64,000 nucleotides of DNA from JACVRW01 sp963765135 (GTDB taxonomy: Bacteria; Actinomycetota; Thermoleophilia; Solirubrobacterales; Thermoleophilaceae). The notes under the pieces are model-generated. The model saw nothing but the letters and a program-made list of their open reading frames with translations. It was not told the DNA's origin and did not search any database. This document shows positions 26,023 to 35,838 of the stretch, in pieces; positions within the stretch are counted from its first letter, which is position 1; each line of letters opens with the position of its first letter. The DNA is taken from NCBI GenBank assembly GCA_963765135.1, contig CAVXUX010000001.1, forward strand, positions 401,292-465,291, given 5' to 3'. Position numbers and translations under genes: made by a program.

Positions 26023-27271
26023 GCCGGTTGCGCCACGGCCGGCTGCACGGTGTCGGCCTCCGCGTTCTGGCGCCGGGACAGGGCGATGAAGGGCAGCGCG
26101 AGCGTGGAGATGCCGGCCGCGATCAGGTAGGACGGCGCGTAGCCCCAGGCGTCGGCCGCGCGTCCCAGCGCGGGCTGGGCCCAGACCCCGCCGCTCGACG
26201 TCATCATCGAGTCGAACGAGAGGATCGTCGCGCGCTGGCGGGACGGGATCAGGCCGTTCAGGTAGGCCTGGCGGATCGGCATCGTCGCCGCGAACAGCAG
26301 GCCCCAGACGACGACGCCGCGATCACGACGGCGAAGCTCTCGATGGCGCCCATCACCGCGAGTGACGCGGCGCTGAGCGTGGCGGTCACCAGCAGGGCGG
26401 AGGTGCGGCGCTTGAACATCCGGCGGATCCGCGGAGCGGCCATCCCGCCGAGGATCTGAGCCCCTGCCACCACGGCCGCCACCAGGCCGGCGACCTGGTA
26501 CGCCTCGGGGTCGCCGTAGAGCTCGAGCAGGTAGGGCTGCAGCGCGTAGAAGCCGTAGATGCCCACGCCGCCGGTGAACAGCGCCTCGACCATCAGCCAC
26601 TTGACCGCCGGGACGCGCCAGCCGTACTCGATCGACGCCTCGGCGATCTTGCGCATCTCGGCCAGCGGCCGGCCGCCCTTCTCGGGCGTGAAGCCGACGT
26701 CGCGCATCATCCTGAACGCGACCACGAACATGACGACGAGCACGACGCCGCGAAGCACGAAGGGCGCGCCCAGGCTGACCTGCGCTGCGATGAACCCACC
26801 GGCCACAGAGCCGGTCAGCATCCCGGCGCCGGTGACGATCTGCCCGCGTCCGAACACCGTCTCGATCTCCCCGGTGAAGCCGGTCGCCGCGAGGGCGTCG
26901 ACGAGCCAGGCCTCGACGGCGCCCGAGAAGAACGTGAAGCCGAGCCCGAGCAGCATCGACGCGATCGCCCACTCCCAGAACGGCGCCTCGATCTGCCACA
27001 GCAGCACGTAGAAGAGCGTCGACGCGGCCAACGTCACCGTGCCGAGCAGGTACGACACGCGGCGGCCGATCGTGTCGGCCACGATCCCGGTGGGCACCTC
27101 GAACACGACCATGCCGACCGTGAAGAACGCGTTGGCCGCGAACGCCTCCAGGTTGCTGAGCCCCGCGTCGAGCAGGAAGATCGTGTTGATCCCCCAGATG
27201 AAGGACGCCGCCAGCGTGTTGCCCAGCATGAGCAGCAGGTACGTGCGCTGGATGGAGCGTGGGGTGGGCAT
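26019..27271 (-). pseudogene. MFS transporter, one frameshift
   Basis: A 12-helix major facilitator transporter of about 417 residues. The first 310 residues read clearly (MPTPRSIQRTYLLLMLGNTL, then FFTVGMVVFEVPTGIVADTIG as helix 2/loop). Near 26315 one base is missing, after which the second frame continues as VVWGLLFAATMPIRQAYLNG to the end at 26019. The join restores a normal MFS length, and the stop shares CTAG with the GH5-like gene, so the C-terminus is genuine. Probably a sequencing indel. Substrate unknown. It follows the large regulator gene by 38 bp in transcript order. Confidence 0.8.
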
Positions 27272-27309
27272 CTGGCCTCTCGTCTAACAGACCAGGCTAA
27301 GCGACCGAA

Positions 27310-30300
27310 CTAATCGGCTTTCGCGCGCACGCGCGCGAGGGAGGCGACGTCGCCCTTGCGCTCGAACAGCTCCCGCGCCCGCGCGAGGGACGCATCGGCC
27401 TCGTCCTCGCGCGCGCCCTGGCGCAGCACCTCTGCCAGATCGATCAGCGCGTCCGCGTGGATCGTGAGGAAGTCGGTGCGCTCGGCCAACCGCACCGCCT
27501 CGGCCGCCAGCGCGTGCGCATCGTCCCAGCGCTCGGCGGCGAGCAGCTTGGCGCGCACGCCGCGCCACCCGATCTGGGCCGAGATGTCGTCCTCGGCGGC
27601 GGCCTCCTCGCTCACGTCGCACGCCTGCGCCGCCTCGTCGTGGCGACCCTGGGCGTAGAGCGCCTGCGCGAGCATCGCGGCGGTGCTGGCCAGCAGCGCC
27701 TTCTCGCCCATCCGCTCGAGCCGCTCGTAGCCCCAGCGCAGCCTCGCCTCCGCGGCCGCCGGCTCGCCCGCGAGCATCTCCACGAGCGCCTCCTGCTGCG
27801 TGACCGCGGATTGCAGGTCGCCCAGCTCGCTCAGGATCTCGTCGGCCGTCTGGACGAGCCGGCGCGCCTCGTCGAAGTCTCCGGCCATCGCGTGCAGGGC
27901 GGCCGTCGGCTGGCGCGCTCGCGCCTCGGCGACGGGGCTGGCGCGCACCTGCTCGCGGATCTCGTTGCACAGGCGGATGCCGTCGGGCACTGGCGTGGGC
28001 CCGAACAGGGCGCCGGAGGCCCGCCAGCTCAGGAGCTCGAACAGCGCGGCCTGGTCGCCCGCTCGGCGGGCGTGCTCGGCGGCTCGCCTGAAGGCCTCGT
28101 CGGCGTCGGCGCAGCGGCCCTCGATCCAGGCTCGCAGAGCCCGCAGCCAGAGCGTGCGGCACTGGCCGAGCTCGTCGCCGTCGGCCTCGAGCACGCTCAG
28201 GGCCGAGTCGGCGACCTCGTCGGACGCCGTGCCGGTCTCCGGCCTGCAGTCGGACCAGCTGCTGCTCGACGCGCGCGCGGGCCTCGAGCGGCGAGCCCGC
28301 CGGTGCGCGTTCGATCGCCTCGGTCAGCACGGCGTCTGCGTCGGCCAGCCGGCCGGCGTCGAGCAGCGCGGCACCCAGCCTCGGCAGGAGCCGTGCGCGG
28401 GCCGGATCGTCGGGGCGCATCACCCCCGCCGCCCGCTCGAGCAGCCGAGCGCCCGCCTGCGAATCGCCGCGCAGGAGCGCGCCACTGCCGGCCGACTCGA
28501 GGCGCTCGGCCGCGGCGGTCGCGAGCGCGCCCTCGTGCTCGCCCGATGAGGCCGAGCTCGCCCAGTAGGCGGTGGGCCTCGGCGAGGTGGAAGCCGATCG
28601 TCTCGTCCTGCGCGCCGGGGCGGCGCTCGAGCCAACGCGCGACGCGTTCGTGGACCTCCGCGCGGCGCTGCTTGGGCAGTCCGTTGTAGGCGGCCTCGCG
28701 GATCAGCGCGTGCGCGAACCGGAACGCGTCCTGGCCGGGGAGGTCGGAGCGGTCCGAGCGGATCAGCTGCTGCTGGACGAGCGACACCAGGTGCGTCGCC
28801 GTCTGCGGGCGGTCGCGCTCGCCGAGCAGCTCAGCGAGGACGCCGACGTGGAAGCTGCGGCCCTGGACCGAGGCGAGCTCGAGCACGGCGCGCTCGCCCG
28901 GGTCGAGGCGGTCGATGCGCGCGGCCAGCACCGCGTGGATGCTCGAGGGAAGCGCGCTCCCGCCGTCGTCGGCTCCCACGGCCACGAGCTGCTCGAGGAA
29001 GAGCGGGTTGCCCTCGGCGGTCTCGACGATTCGCTCCGCCGCGCCTCCCGCCGCGCCCACGCCTTCGACGAGCGCGAGCGCCTCGGCGTTCGAGAGCGGG
29101 TCGACGACCATCAGCGACCGGTTCGGCTGCGGGGTCACCCAGGCAGGCCGGGTTTGCACGAAGTCCGGCCGGGCGAGGCACGCGAGCAGGATCGGGTGCC
29201 CGCTGGAGAAGGCGACGAGGTACTCGAGCAGGTCGAGCAGCGTGGGCTCGGCCCAATGGACGTCGTCGACGACCAGGAGCAGCGGGCGCTCGGCGGCTAC
29301 CCGCTCGAGCAGCCGGCGGACCGCCCAGTGCGTCTCCTCGGGCTGGGCGGCGCCCTCGGACAGCCCGATGGCGCCCAGCACCAGCCGCGCGATCGGCTCT
29401 TCGCCCTCGAGCAGCTCCTCGACGCGCCGGCGCGGATCGCCTCCCCCGAGCTGCCCGACGATCTCGGCCAGCGTGCGGTAGGTGACACCCTCGCCGTAGG
29501 ACAGGCAGCGGCCGACCGCCACCGTGGCGGCGTCGCCGACCTCAGCCACCAGCTCCTCGACCACGCGCGACTTGCCGATGCCGGCGGGGCCGATCACCGT
29601 GACCGCCTTGCAGGCCCGCTCGTCGCGCACCTCGCGCGAACGTTCCGCGCAGCTCCTCGAGCTCGCGCACGCGGTTCACGAACGGGCTGCCCGACGAACG
29701 ACGCGGCCCGACGTCCGTCTCGAGGCCGAGCAGCCGCCAGGCCTGGACCTTGGCGGCGCGGCCCTTCAGCGCGAGCGGCTCAAGCGGCTCGGCCTGGACG
29801 AACGTCCCGCACGAGCGGGTAGGTGTTCTCCCCGAGCAGGATCTCGCCCTCGGGAGCGGATCCCTCGAGCCGCGACGCGACGTTGAACGCGTCGCCGGCG
29901 GCGAACGGCGATCTGCGCGCGCCGGCGCGGAGGAACACCTCGCCGGACTCGACGCCGAACTTCATCGCGATTCCCACTCCGCGCTCGCGCTCCAGCTCGG
30001 CGCTCAGCGCGGCACCCGCCTCGCGCAGCTCGACCGCGGCTCGGACGGCGCGCAGCGCGTCGTCCTCGTGCAGCTCGGCCAGCCCGAAGACGCCGACCAC
30101 GGCGTCGCCGATGAAGCCCTCGACGGTGCCGCCGTGCCGTTCGATCACGGCGCCGCAGACCTCGGTGTAGCGGTCGAGCAGGGCGTGCATCGACTCCGGG
30201 TCGAGCCGCTCGCCGAGACCCGTGGAGCCGACGAGGTCGGCGAAGACGATGCTCACGAGCCGACGGGCGCCGGGCGAGCCGGGAGGGGGAGCGGAAGCGG

Positions 30301-31111
30301 CGGGCTCGGCCGCCTCGGGCGGCGGCTCAGCCGGTGGAGCCGCTTGCGCCGCCTCCAGCACCGGCAGCGCGAGCGCCGGGTCTTGCGCCAGGATCGCTCG
30401 CTCCAGCTCCCGCAGCCGCTCGCCGGGCTCGATGCCGAGCTCCTCGACCAGCTTGCGGCGGGCCTCCTGGTAGGCCTGCAGCGCGTCGGCCTGGCGGTCG
30501 GCGCGATACAGGGCGAGCATCAGCTGCGCGCGCAGGCGCTCGCGGAACGGGTGCTCGGCGATCAGCGCCTCGAGCTGTCCGATCACCTCGGCGTGCCCGC
30601 CGAGCGCCAGCCGCGCGTCGATCTGCAGCTCCAGGGCCGCCGCGCGCAGGTCGGCGAGGCGCGCGACGTCGCGCTGGGCGAACGGCTCGTAGGCGAGATC
30701 GGCGAGCGGCTCGCCGCGCCAGAGCGCGAGGCCTTCGTCGAGCCCGGCGGCGGCCTCCCGCGGACGATCCGCGGCCAGCTCGTCCCGGGCCTGCGCGAGC
30801 AGCCGCTCGAACCGGTGCGCGTCGAGCCGGTCGGGGTCGAGCTCCAAGCGGTACCCGCGCTCCCTGGTCACGATCAGGTCGCCCCCGCGAGCGAGCGCCT
30901 TGCGCAGCCGCGAGACATGGACCTGCACGGTCTTGGCCGCCGTGGCCGGCGGCTGCTCGCCCCAGAGCTCCTCGATCAGCCGGTCGGTGCTGAGCGTCTC
31001 GTTGGCGTGCAGCACGAGCACGGCGAGCAGCGCGCGCTGCTTGCTCCCTCCGAGCGCGACTTCGCGGCCCTCGTCGAGGACCTCGAGCGGTCCGAGGATG
31101 CGGAAGTCCAT
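27310..31111 (-). pseudogene. BTAD / class III cyclase / AAA / TPR regulator, frameshifted
   Basis: One gene of about 1266 codons read in four frames. From ATG 31111 (MDFRILGPLEVLDEGREVAL): an OmpR-type winged helix and BTAD domain (1-250), a class III cyclase with intact Asp, Asn and Arg motifs (VSIVFADLVGST, FIGDAVVGVFG, FNVASRLEG), an AAA ATPase (Walker A GPAGIGKS, Walker B LLLVVDDVHWAE), and TPR-like repeats to the stop at 27310. Breaks are near 29801 (one extra base), 29640 (one extra or two missing), 28545 and 28242 (one extra each); the sum agrees with the gene length modulo 3. Each join restores family sequence, so errors in the read are likelier than decay. It is SARP-like but with a cyclase inserted. 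Confidence 0.82.
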
Positions 31112-31234
31112 AGCGAGAGCGGGACGCGAGCCGAGTAGGCGCAACGTACCGCTGTTGCCGTCCTGTTGCCATCCCGTCGCCGCTCTGCAACCGCCTCCCC
31201 GGAGCATGGCCGCCGATGTCGATCACCAACAACC

Positions 31235-31240
31235 AGGAGG
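31235..31240 (+). promoter_or_regulatory. ribosome binding site setting the PDES-protein start
   Basis: AGGAGG, 5 nt before the ATG at 31246, is among the strongest ribosome sites in the window and selects this ATG over the in-frame ATG at 31216. Confidence 0.7.
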
Positions 31241-31245
31241 CAGTC

Positions 31246-31782
31246 ATGAGCAACTCAATCCCGGCGCAGCACCCCGCAGTCGTCCTTCGTTCCCAGTACC
31301 GGCAGCTGCGGTCGCTGCTGGCCGTGCTGGTCGTGGCGGTCGTGGGCCTGAGCACCACGGTCGTGGTCCTGACGGTCGACGACCAGACGGCCACCACGGC
31401 GACCACGACCCACGTGCCGACCGCGCAGCTGGGCGACCCGCTGCAGGCTCGCACGCAGCCGACCCGCGAGGCCGGCCGGCCGGACGAGAGCGCCATCGCG
31501 GCGTCGATCTCCCAGGCCGGAAGCCGTTCCTACCCGACGCTGAACGACCCGTTCCAGAGCCAGGTGGAGCAGCCCCGCCCGCAGGGCGGTCCCGACGAGA
31601 GCGCAGTCGCGAGCGCCATCTCGCCCCAGACGGGCGTGGCCGCCCCGGACGAGAGCAAGATCGCCGCGGCGATCGCCGAGCACAGCGACACGGGCCCGCA
31701 GGCCCGCGCGCGTGCCTGGCAGGAGAAGCTCGACTCGATGACCCCGCAGCAGAAGGAGGAGGCCTTCGTCGAGGGCCACTAG
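31246..31782 (+). CDS. membrane-anchored protein with PDES repeats
   Basis: A 178-residue protein with no recognised family. One membrane helix lies at about residues 23-43 (LLAVLVVAVVGLSTTVVVL), giving a short cytoplasmic N-terminus and an external tail. The tail has three copies of a short motif: PDESAIAASIS, PDESAVASAIS and PDESKIAAAIA, spaced by about 40 and 20 residues. The end is charged and helical (TPQQKEEAFVEGH). It is divergent from the BTAD/cyclase regulator and followed by a strong terminator, so it is transcribed alone with high translation potential. Confidence 0.8.
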   Translation: MSNSIPAQHPAVVLRSQYRQLRSLLAVLVVAVVGLSTTVVVLTVDDQTATTATTTHVPTAQLGDPLQARTQPTREAGRPDESAIAASISQAGSRSYPTLNDPFQSQVEQPRPQGGPDESAVASAISPQTGVAAPDESKIAAAIAEHSDTGPQARARAWQEKLDSMTPQQKEEAFVEGH

Positions 31783-31804
31783 CAGCGAGGCTGGCCCGCA
31801 GGAC

Positions 31805-31837
31805 ACGAACGCCCCGGCATCGCGCCGGGGCGTTCGT
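31805..31837 (+). terminator. intrinsic-type hairpin after PDES-protein gene
   Basis: ACGAACGCCCCGGC (31805-31818) and GCCGGGGCGTTCGT (31824-31837) are a perfect 14-bp stem with a 5-nt loop. Only a short T-containing stretch (CGTTGGGG) follows. It isolates this gene from the operon starting at 31861. Confidence 0.75.
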
Positions 31838-31847
31838 CGTTGGGGCT

Positions 31848-31853
31848 CATAAT
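31848..31853 (+). promoter_or_regulatory. -10 box for leaderless citryl-CoA lyase-like gene
   Basis: CATAAT lies 7 nt before the ATG at 31861, supporting that start over the TTG at 31840 and marking the start of the four-gene operon. Confidence 0.5.
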
Positions 31854-31860
31854 TCGGCCC

Positions 31861-32616
31861 ATGCCCGCCACCCAGATCAGCCAGGCCTATCCCGACCGCG
31901 TCGAGGTGCGGGGTCATGACCTCACCGGCGACCTGATGGGCAGGCTCAGCTTCACCGAGTACTTCCACCTGCTGATCACGGGCAGCGAGCCGACCGAGGA
32001 CCAGCGCTTCTTCCTCGACCTGCTGCTGGTCGCGATCGCCGAGCACGGGATGATGCCCACCAACGTGGCCGCACGGATGACGCTGGCCGCCGCCCCGGAG
32101 TCCCTGCAGGGCGCGGTCGCGGCCGGGATCCTCGGCTGTGGCCCGGTCATCCTCGGCACGGCCGAGTCCTGCGCCCAGCTGCTCGAGCAGGCCCAGGAGC
32201 GGGTCGCCTCCGGCGCCGCGCCGGAGACCGTTGCCGCCGAGATCGCGCGTGAGCTCCACGCCGCCGGCGCCAAGGTCCCGGGATTCGGCCATCCCGTTCA
32301 CCGGCCACTCGACCCGCGCGCCGAACGGATCCTCGAGCTGGCCGACGCCCACGGGGTCAGCGGGTCCCGCGTGCTGCTCGCCCGCGCCTTCCGCGACGCC
32401 GTGGCAGAGGCGTGGGGCAAGCCGCTGACCATGAACGTCTCGATGCCGATCGCCGCGGTCATGCTCGATCTGGGGTTCGACTCCGCGACCGTGAAGGCCG
32501 TCCCGATCCTCGCGCGCACCGCGAGCCTGCTCGCCCATCTGGCCGAGGAGCGCGAGCATCCGGTCGGGTTCCTGATGGCCGCGAAGGCGGAGGAGGCGAT
32601 CGAGTACGAGCGATGA
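31861..32616 (+). CDS. citryl-CoA lyase/citrate synthase-like protein
   Basis: A 251-residue member of the citrate synthase superfamily, short in the way of citryl-CoA lyases and lacking the large N-terminal domain of citrate synthase. Catalytic-type histidines appear in GFGHPVHRPLDPRA, and the C-terminal Asp region is in SMPIAAVMLDLGFDS. It would cleave or form a CoA thioester of a hydroxy-acid. It opens an operon with a PaaK-like CoA ligase, a VOC protein and a GST, so the real substrate is probably not citryl-CoA. The stop overlaps the next start as ATGA. Confidence 0.78.
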   Translation: MPATQISQAYPDRVEVRGHDLTGDLMGRLSFTEYFHLLITGSEPTEDQRFFLDLLLVAIAEHGMMPTNVAARMTLAAAPESLQGAVAAGILGCGPVILGTAESCAQLLEQAQERVASGAAPETVAAEIARELHAAGAKVPGFGHPVHRPLDPRAERILELADAHGVSGSRVLLARAFRDAVAEAWGKPLTMNVSMPIAAVMLDLGFDSATVKAVPILARTASLLAHLAEEREHPVGFLMAAKAEEAIEYER

Positions 32617-33853
32617 CGCGTCGTATCGCCGGCAGCTCGAGTACCTGTTCGAGCGCTCGGCGTTCTACCGGGACAAGCTCGGCGCCGCCGGGATCGACTC
32701 CGCCGGCGCCGCGGGCGGGCTCGACGAGATCGCCCGGCTGCCGCTCACCGAGAAGGGCGAGCTCAAGGCGAGCACCACGCCGGAGAACCCGATCGGGATG
32801 CACCTGTGTGCGACACCGGACGAGATCGTCCGGATCTACTCCACCAGCGGCACGACGGGGACCCCGAGCTACATCCCGCTGACCGCGGACGACCTCGAGA
32901 ACTGGATCACCGGCTCGGCGCGCAGCTACGGGGCGTCGGGCGTCGCGGCGGGCGATCGGATCGTGAGCACCTACAACGCAGGCCCGTTCGTGGCGGGGGC
33001 GGCGCTGGAGGCCTTTCACAGACTGGGGCTGTCGCACATCCCGGTCGGCACCGGCAACACCGCCCGGCTGATCAAGGCGATCGAGCTGCTCGAGCCCACC
33101 GCCGCCGCGCTCACGCCCTCCTACGCGGCCTATCTGATCGAGCAGGACTTCGACCTGGCCGGATCGAGCGTCGAGCGCGTGCTCGTGGCGGGCGAGCCCG
33201 GCGGCGGCGAGCCCGCCTTCCGGGCGAAGCTCGAGGAGGGCTGGGGCGCGCGCGTGACGGAGGCGATGGGCATCGGTGACATCGGCCCGTCGCTCTGGGG
33301 CGAGTGCGAGCACCAGGACGGCATGCACCTGGGCGCGTACGGCTTCGTTCACCCCGAGCTGATCGATCCGGGCAGCGGTGCCGCCCTGGCGCTCGACGAC
33401 GCCGCCACCGGCGAGCTGGTCCTGACGCATCTCAGGCACCGCGCGGCGCCGCTGCTCAGGTTCCGCACGCGCGACCACGTGGAGATCCGGACCACCCCGT
33501 GCCCGTGCGGGCGCACCGGTCCGCGCGTGCGGTGCATCGGGCGCACCGACGACATGCTGATCGTGCGCGGGGTCAACGTCTTCCCGTCAGCGGTGCGCGA
33601 GGTCGTCAGCGCGTTCGCCCCGCGGGTCAGCGGCCACATTCTCGTCAAGCCGGCGGCGCCGGGCGTCAAGCAGGAGCCGCCGCTGCCGGTGAGCGTCGAG
33701 CTGGCGCCGGGCGCGACGGCTGACGATTCGCTGGCCGAGGCGATTCGCGAGAGACTGCGCGAGCTGCTCGTAGTGCAGGCACGGGTGGAGCTGGTGCCGC
33801 CGGGGAGCCTGGAACGCAGCGAATACAAGTCCAAACTCGTCGAGGTCAAATGA
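32613..33853 (+). pseudogene. phenylacetate-CoA ligase-like enzyme, frameshift near start
   Basis: AMP-forming CoA ligase of the PaaK group, about 413 residues. From 32612 onward the frame gives YRRQLEYLFERSAFYRDKLG, the standard PaaK N-terminus, but no start codon is in that frame. The ATG at 32613 overlaps the previous stop (ATGA), so one base is probably missing near 32619. The nucleotide loop is YSTSGTTGTP; later motifs are LRFRTRDHVEI, CPCGRTGPRV and RTDDMLIVRGVNVFP. It probably activates an aromatic or other carboxylic acid to its CoA thioester. Confidence 0.8.
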
Positions 33854-34434
33854 GAAAGCTCCAAAGCCAGGGCGTCCACCACATCACGATCGTCGGAGCC
33901 GACCGGCAGACGTCGATCGACTTCTGGGAGGGCGTGCTGGGGATGCCGTTCGTGTTCGACCAGCCCAACCTGGACAACGAAGCCGACGGCCACCTCTACT
34001 TCGACCCGGGCGACGGACGGCTGATCACGATCTTCACCAACGAGGAGCGCAAGCCCGACCCCACCCGCACGTCGACCGACCCGGGCTGCGTGCACCACCT
34101 CGCATTCGCGGTGTCGCAGGCGACCTTCTACCAGGCGGTGGAGCGACTGGACGAGCGCGGGATCGAGCACAGCGGGGTCAAGGACCGCGGGTTCATGGAC
34201 TCGATCTACTTCGAGGACCCGCTCGGCCTGCTGATCGAGCTCGCGTCCTACCGCTTCGAGCCGCCGCACGGCCACACCCACGCCGACGTCCTGCTCGAGG
34301 CGCACAAGATTCGCCTCGAGCGCGGCGACTACAACATCGACCGAGTCCACCTCGCGGACGCAATCGAGACGCTCGTAACGCGATCACGGGCGACGCTCTC
34401 GGACGACAGATCGCCAAAGGATCCCTATGGCTGA
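33850..34434 (+). CDS. VOC family protein (ring-cleavage-type)
   Basis: A 194-residue vicinal oxygen chelate protein. First module HHITIVGADRQTSIDFWEGV, second module VHHLAFAVSQATFYQAVERL, with metal-ligand candidates in HHITI, HHLAF and LLIELAS (Glu). This resembles extradiol dioxygenases and glyoxalases. It overlaps the ligase stop (ATGA) and its own end overlaps the GST start by 8 bp. Its place in a CoA-ligase operon suggests a catabolic step on an aromatic or dicarbonyl intermediate. Confidence 0.83.
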   Translation: MRKLQSQGVHHITIVGADRQTSIDFWEGVLGMPFVFDQPNLDNEADGHLYFDPGDGRLITIFTNEERKPDPTRTSTDPGCVHHLAFAVSQATFYQAVERLDERGIEHSGVKDRGFMDSIYFEDPLGLLIELASYRFEPPHGHTHADVLLEAHKIRLERGDYNIDRVHLADAIETLVTRSRATLSDDRSPKDPYG

Positions 34435-35113
34435 CAACACCCTGAGCATCCTCACGCCGAGCGTCAACAACCTGACCGCGCGCATCTTCGTGCGCGCCGC
34501 CGGGCTCGACTTCGAGGAGCGCGACGTCTGGGGCAAGAAGGACGAGCCGCCGTTCCCCGAGAAGGACCCGGCGCTGCTCACGCCGATGCTCGAGGAGGAG
34601 GGGCTGCCGCGCGGCTCGCTCTGGGAGAGCTGCGCGATCATGCAGTACCTCTGCAACAAGCACGGCCTGGATGACTTCTACCCCACCGATCCGGCCGAGC
34701 GCGCGATGGTCGACAGCGCGATGTTCTACCTGATCGGGACCGTCTATCCGCTCGTCGCGCGGGCCACCTACCCGACGCTCGGATTCCCCCAGTACGCGGG
34801 CGAGGTCGCGACCTCGGAGGCCGACGACGCCATGAAGGCGAAGGCCCAGAAGGACGCCGAGGCCGCGCTCGCGCACCCGCTCGAGGTCTACCGCTCGTTC
34901 TTCCTGGACGGCAAGACGTTCATCGGCGGCGACCAGCCGACGATCGCCGATATCCGGCTGGCGGCGACGCTCGAGTTCCTGCGGTCGATCGACTACGACT
35001 TCCCGGCTTGGGCCGAGGAGTACATGAGCGCTGTGGAGTCGGCTCTCGGCGAGGCGTATTCGGAGCCCGCGGCCGACGTGCGCGGGTTCGTGGCGCAGGT
35101 CAAGGGCGGGTAG
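34427..35113 (+). CDS. glutathione S-transferase family protein
   Basis: A 228-residue GST-fold protein: thioredoxin-like domain (LTPSVNNLTARIFVRAAGL) with the usual binding-site region GSLWESCAIMQYLCNKHGL (about 63-81), and an all-helical C-terminal domain with FIGGDQPTIADIRLAATLEF. Most actinobacteria use mycothiol and not glutathione, so the thiol cofactor or function is uncertain. Last gene of the 31861 operon. The stop overlaps the convergent methyltransferase by 14 bp. Confidence 0.82.
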   Translation: MADNTLSILTPSVNNLTARIFVRAAGLDFEERDVWGKKDEPPFPEKDPALLTPMLEEEGLPRGSLWESCAIMQYLCNKHGLDDFYPTDPAERAMVDSAMFYLIGTVYPLVARATYPTLGFPQYAGEVATSEADDAMKAKAQKDAEAALAHPLEVYRSFFLDGKTFIGGDQPTIADIRLAATLEFLRSIDYDFPAWAEEYMSAVESALGEAYSEPAADVRGFVAQVKGG

Positions 35114-35819
35114 CGACGATCACCACGACCTCGCCCCCGTGCCCGTGGGCGCGGGCCGAGGTCTGCTCGCGCTCGATCGTCATGCCGGCGAGCGCGGCCC
35201 GGATCGCCTCTTTGGTGAGCGTGTGCGGCTCGGCCTCGGTGGGGGCGTGCCCGACGTCGAAGTTGAGGATCAGCGTCCCGCCCGGCCGCAGCAGCCGCCG
35301 CGCCTCGCGCAGGACGGCGTCGGGGTCGTCCACGTGGTCGAGGCTGTTGCGCGCGACGACGACGTCCACGCTGTCCGAGTCGAGCGGCACGTCCTCGGCG
35401 CCGACCGCCAGGTAGCGAGCGTCCGACCCCTCGAGCAGCAAGCCGTGCTCGCGGTAGAGGTCGGCCAGCGGCTCCACGCCGATGCTGACCCGCGCGGGGC
35501 AGGCATCCGGGAAGCCGAGCGGCCCGGGGCCGATGTCGACCACGACCTTGCCGTCGAAGAAGCGCTCGTCGGCGATGCCCGCCTCGCGCAGGACGCGGCG
35601 CACCTCCGCGCGCGCCTGCTGCCAGCGCCGGCCGGTGTACGTCGGCGCGGGCTCCTCCCCGTCGAGCAGCTCGAGCGCGTCGCCGGGGTGGAAGCCGCCG
35701 CCGCGCAGGACCGGCTCCCACTCCTCGAGCCACCAGCGCAGCTCGGCCGCGTGCTTGACGGCGATCGGATCGCGGAAGCGCTGCCGAAGCCGCAGCCGGG
35801 CGCGGAGACCGGGGGACAC
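35100..35819 (-). CDS. class I SAM-dependent methyltransferase
   Basis: A 239-residue methyltransferase with an extended N-terminal helical region; motif I VVVDIGPGPLGFPD near residue 90, acidic end of strand 2 in SIGVEPLADLY, and LRPGGTLILNF as motif VI. The start GTG at 35819 is supported by a TATCCT box 8 nt upstream on the minus strand; the longer frame to 35852 would overlap the divergent gene. Substrate unknown. Confidence 0.78.
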   Translation of the reverse strand: MSPGLRARLRLRQRFRDPIAVKHAAELRWWLEEWEPVLRGGGFHPGDALELLDGEEPAPTYTGRRWQQARAEVRRVLREAGIADERFFDGKVVVDIGPGPLGFPDACPARVSIGVEPLADLYREHGLLLEGSDARYLAVGAEDVPLDSDSVDVVVARNSLDHVDDPDAVLREARRLLRPGGTLILNFDVGHAPTEAEPHTLTKEAIRAALAGMTIEREQTSARAHGHGGEVVVIVATRP

Positions 35820-35826
35820 GGCCTGG

Positions 35827-35833
35827 CAGGATA
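35827..35833. promoter_or_regulatory. bidirectional -10 element
   Basis: CAGGATA reads TATCCT on the minus strand, 8 nt before the GTG at 35819, and CAGGAT on the plus strand, 6 nt before the GTG at 35839. One short element thus seems to serve two leaderless divergent genes whose start codons are 19 bp apart. Confidence 0.4.
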
Positions 35834-35838
35834 GGCGC

